Source of the DNA: JABISG01 sp963581435
Lineage (GTDB): Bacteria > Planctomycetota > Planctomycetia > Planctomycetales > Planctomycetaceae
DNA length: 5,856 nucleotides
Assembly (NCBI GenBank): GCA_963581435.1
Contig: CAUZOL010000399.1
Span: 1-5,856 of the forward strand
Direction of reading: 5' to 3'
Shown here: positions 5,795 through 5,856 of the stretch, piece by piece
How the letters are laid out: each line of letters opens with the position of its first letter
How positions within the stretch are numbered: position 1 is the first letter of the stretch
The notes under the pieces: generated by a model
The model's database searches: none
What the model was told of the DNA's origin: nothing
Seen by the model: only the letters and a program-made list of their open reading frames with translations
Position numbers and translations under genes: made by a program

Positions 5795-5810
5795 GGGGGA
5801 TTTCCGAGGT
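5782..5810 (+). promoter_or_regulatory. Hairpin covering the transposase ribosome binding site
   Basis: Bases 5782-5790 pair with 5802-5810 in a 9-bp stem with two G-U wobbles and an 11-nt loop. The right arm contains GAGGT (5806-5810), the Shine-Dalgarno sequence 7 nt before the ATG at 5818. RNA entering from outside the IS would carry both arms and hide the site; RNA from the internal promoter would lack the left arm. Confidence 0.45.
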
Positions 5811-5817
5811 CGAGACG

Positions 5818-5856
5818 ATGGAATCTCTGAATGCGCATTACCGACTTCTTCTGGGC
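5818..5856 (+). CDS. N-terminus of a transposase, probably ISL3 family (3' truncated by window edge)
   Basis: ATG at 5818 follows GAGGT at 5806-5810 with a 7-nt gap, a strong start. Thirteen codons are visible: MESLNAHYRLLLG. This resembles the opening of ISL3-family transposases, which begin with a short helix ending in a Leu-Leu-Gly motif before the zinc-binding region; the Cys motifs and DDE catalytic residues would lie beyond the window. The proposed IS end 87 nt upstream supports the call. With only 13 residues the family is likely, not certain. Confidence 0.6.
   Translation, partial: MESLNAHYRLLLG

Larger units (their letters stand above)
5731..5856 (+). mobile_element. Left end of an ISL3-like insertion sequence (truncated by window edge)
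   Basis: The proposed boundary is at GGGTTCTTCGCGCATTTTAG, beginning at 5731. It starts with GG and has the GGnTCTTC-type terminus I associate with ISL3-family inverted repeats. About 87 nt later a transposase-like reading frame opens, a normal distance for these elements. The preceding AACAAAAC (5723-5730) would be the 8-bp target duplication expected for this family. Both the right inverted repeat and the second target copy fall outside the window, so the boundary is unconfirmed. Confidence 0.55.

Overview
The window looks like chromosomal accessory DNA from a planctomycete (PVC superphylum, probably Pirellulales-like). The main reason is the large secreted protein on the minus strand. Its architecture (Pirellula/Verrucomicrobium-type beta-propeller 'dehydrogenase', HEAT repeats, lectin-like jelly roll, C-terminal CxxCH haem domain) is almost a signature of that group. 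GC-rich coding DNA and many small palindromic intergenic repeats fit this. The taxonomic call is inference; no rRNA or marker gene is present.

Layout. (1) Positions 2-120: the last 27 codons of an unidentified plus-strand gene, followed by a clean intrinsic terminator. (2) Positions 121-444: a doubtful 95-codon open frame. (3) Positions 445-478: first copy of an interspersed repeat. (4) Positions 511-3648, minus strand: the ~1045-residue secreted haem-binding propeller protein. (5) Positions 3649-4066: a divergent intergenic region with two repeat-built structures and a possible operator. (6) Positions 4067-5143, plus strand: a 358-residue secreted protein with a CBM9-like fold and a very clear ribosome binding site. 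(7) Positions 5144-5730: non-coding DNA with a terminator-like nested palindrome, a 17-nt tandem repeat, two inverted copies of the repeat seen at 445-478, a candidate promoter and a possible interrupted gene start. (8) Positions 5731-5856: the left end of an insertion sequence, probably ISL3 family, with the first 13 codons of its transposase.

How the parts may work together. The two main genes are divergent and both encode exported proteins. One is predicted to pass electrons through a c-type haem and the other to bind carbohydrate, so a shared role in extracytoplasmic polysaccharide or sugar oxidation is plausible but unproven. The pair sits between direct copies of the interspersed repeat, and an IS lies about 590 bp beyond the second gene. 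The least ordinary signals are the repeat-dense non-coding DNA and the IS left end. In that IS end, a stem covering the transposase Shine-Dalgarno sequence would form only on read-through transcripts.
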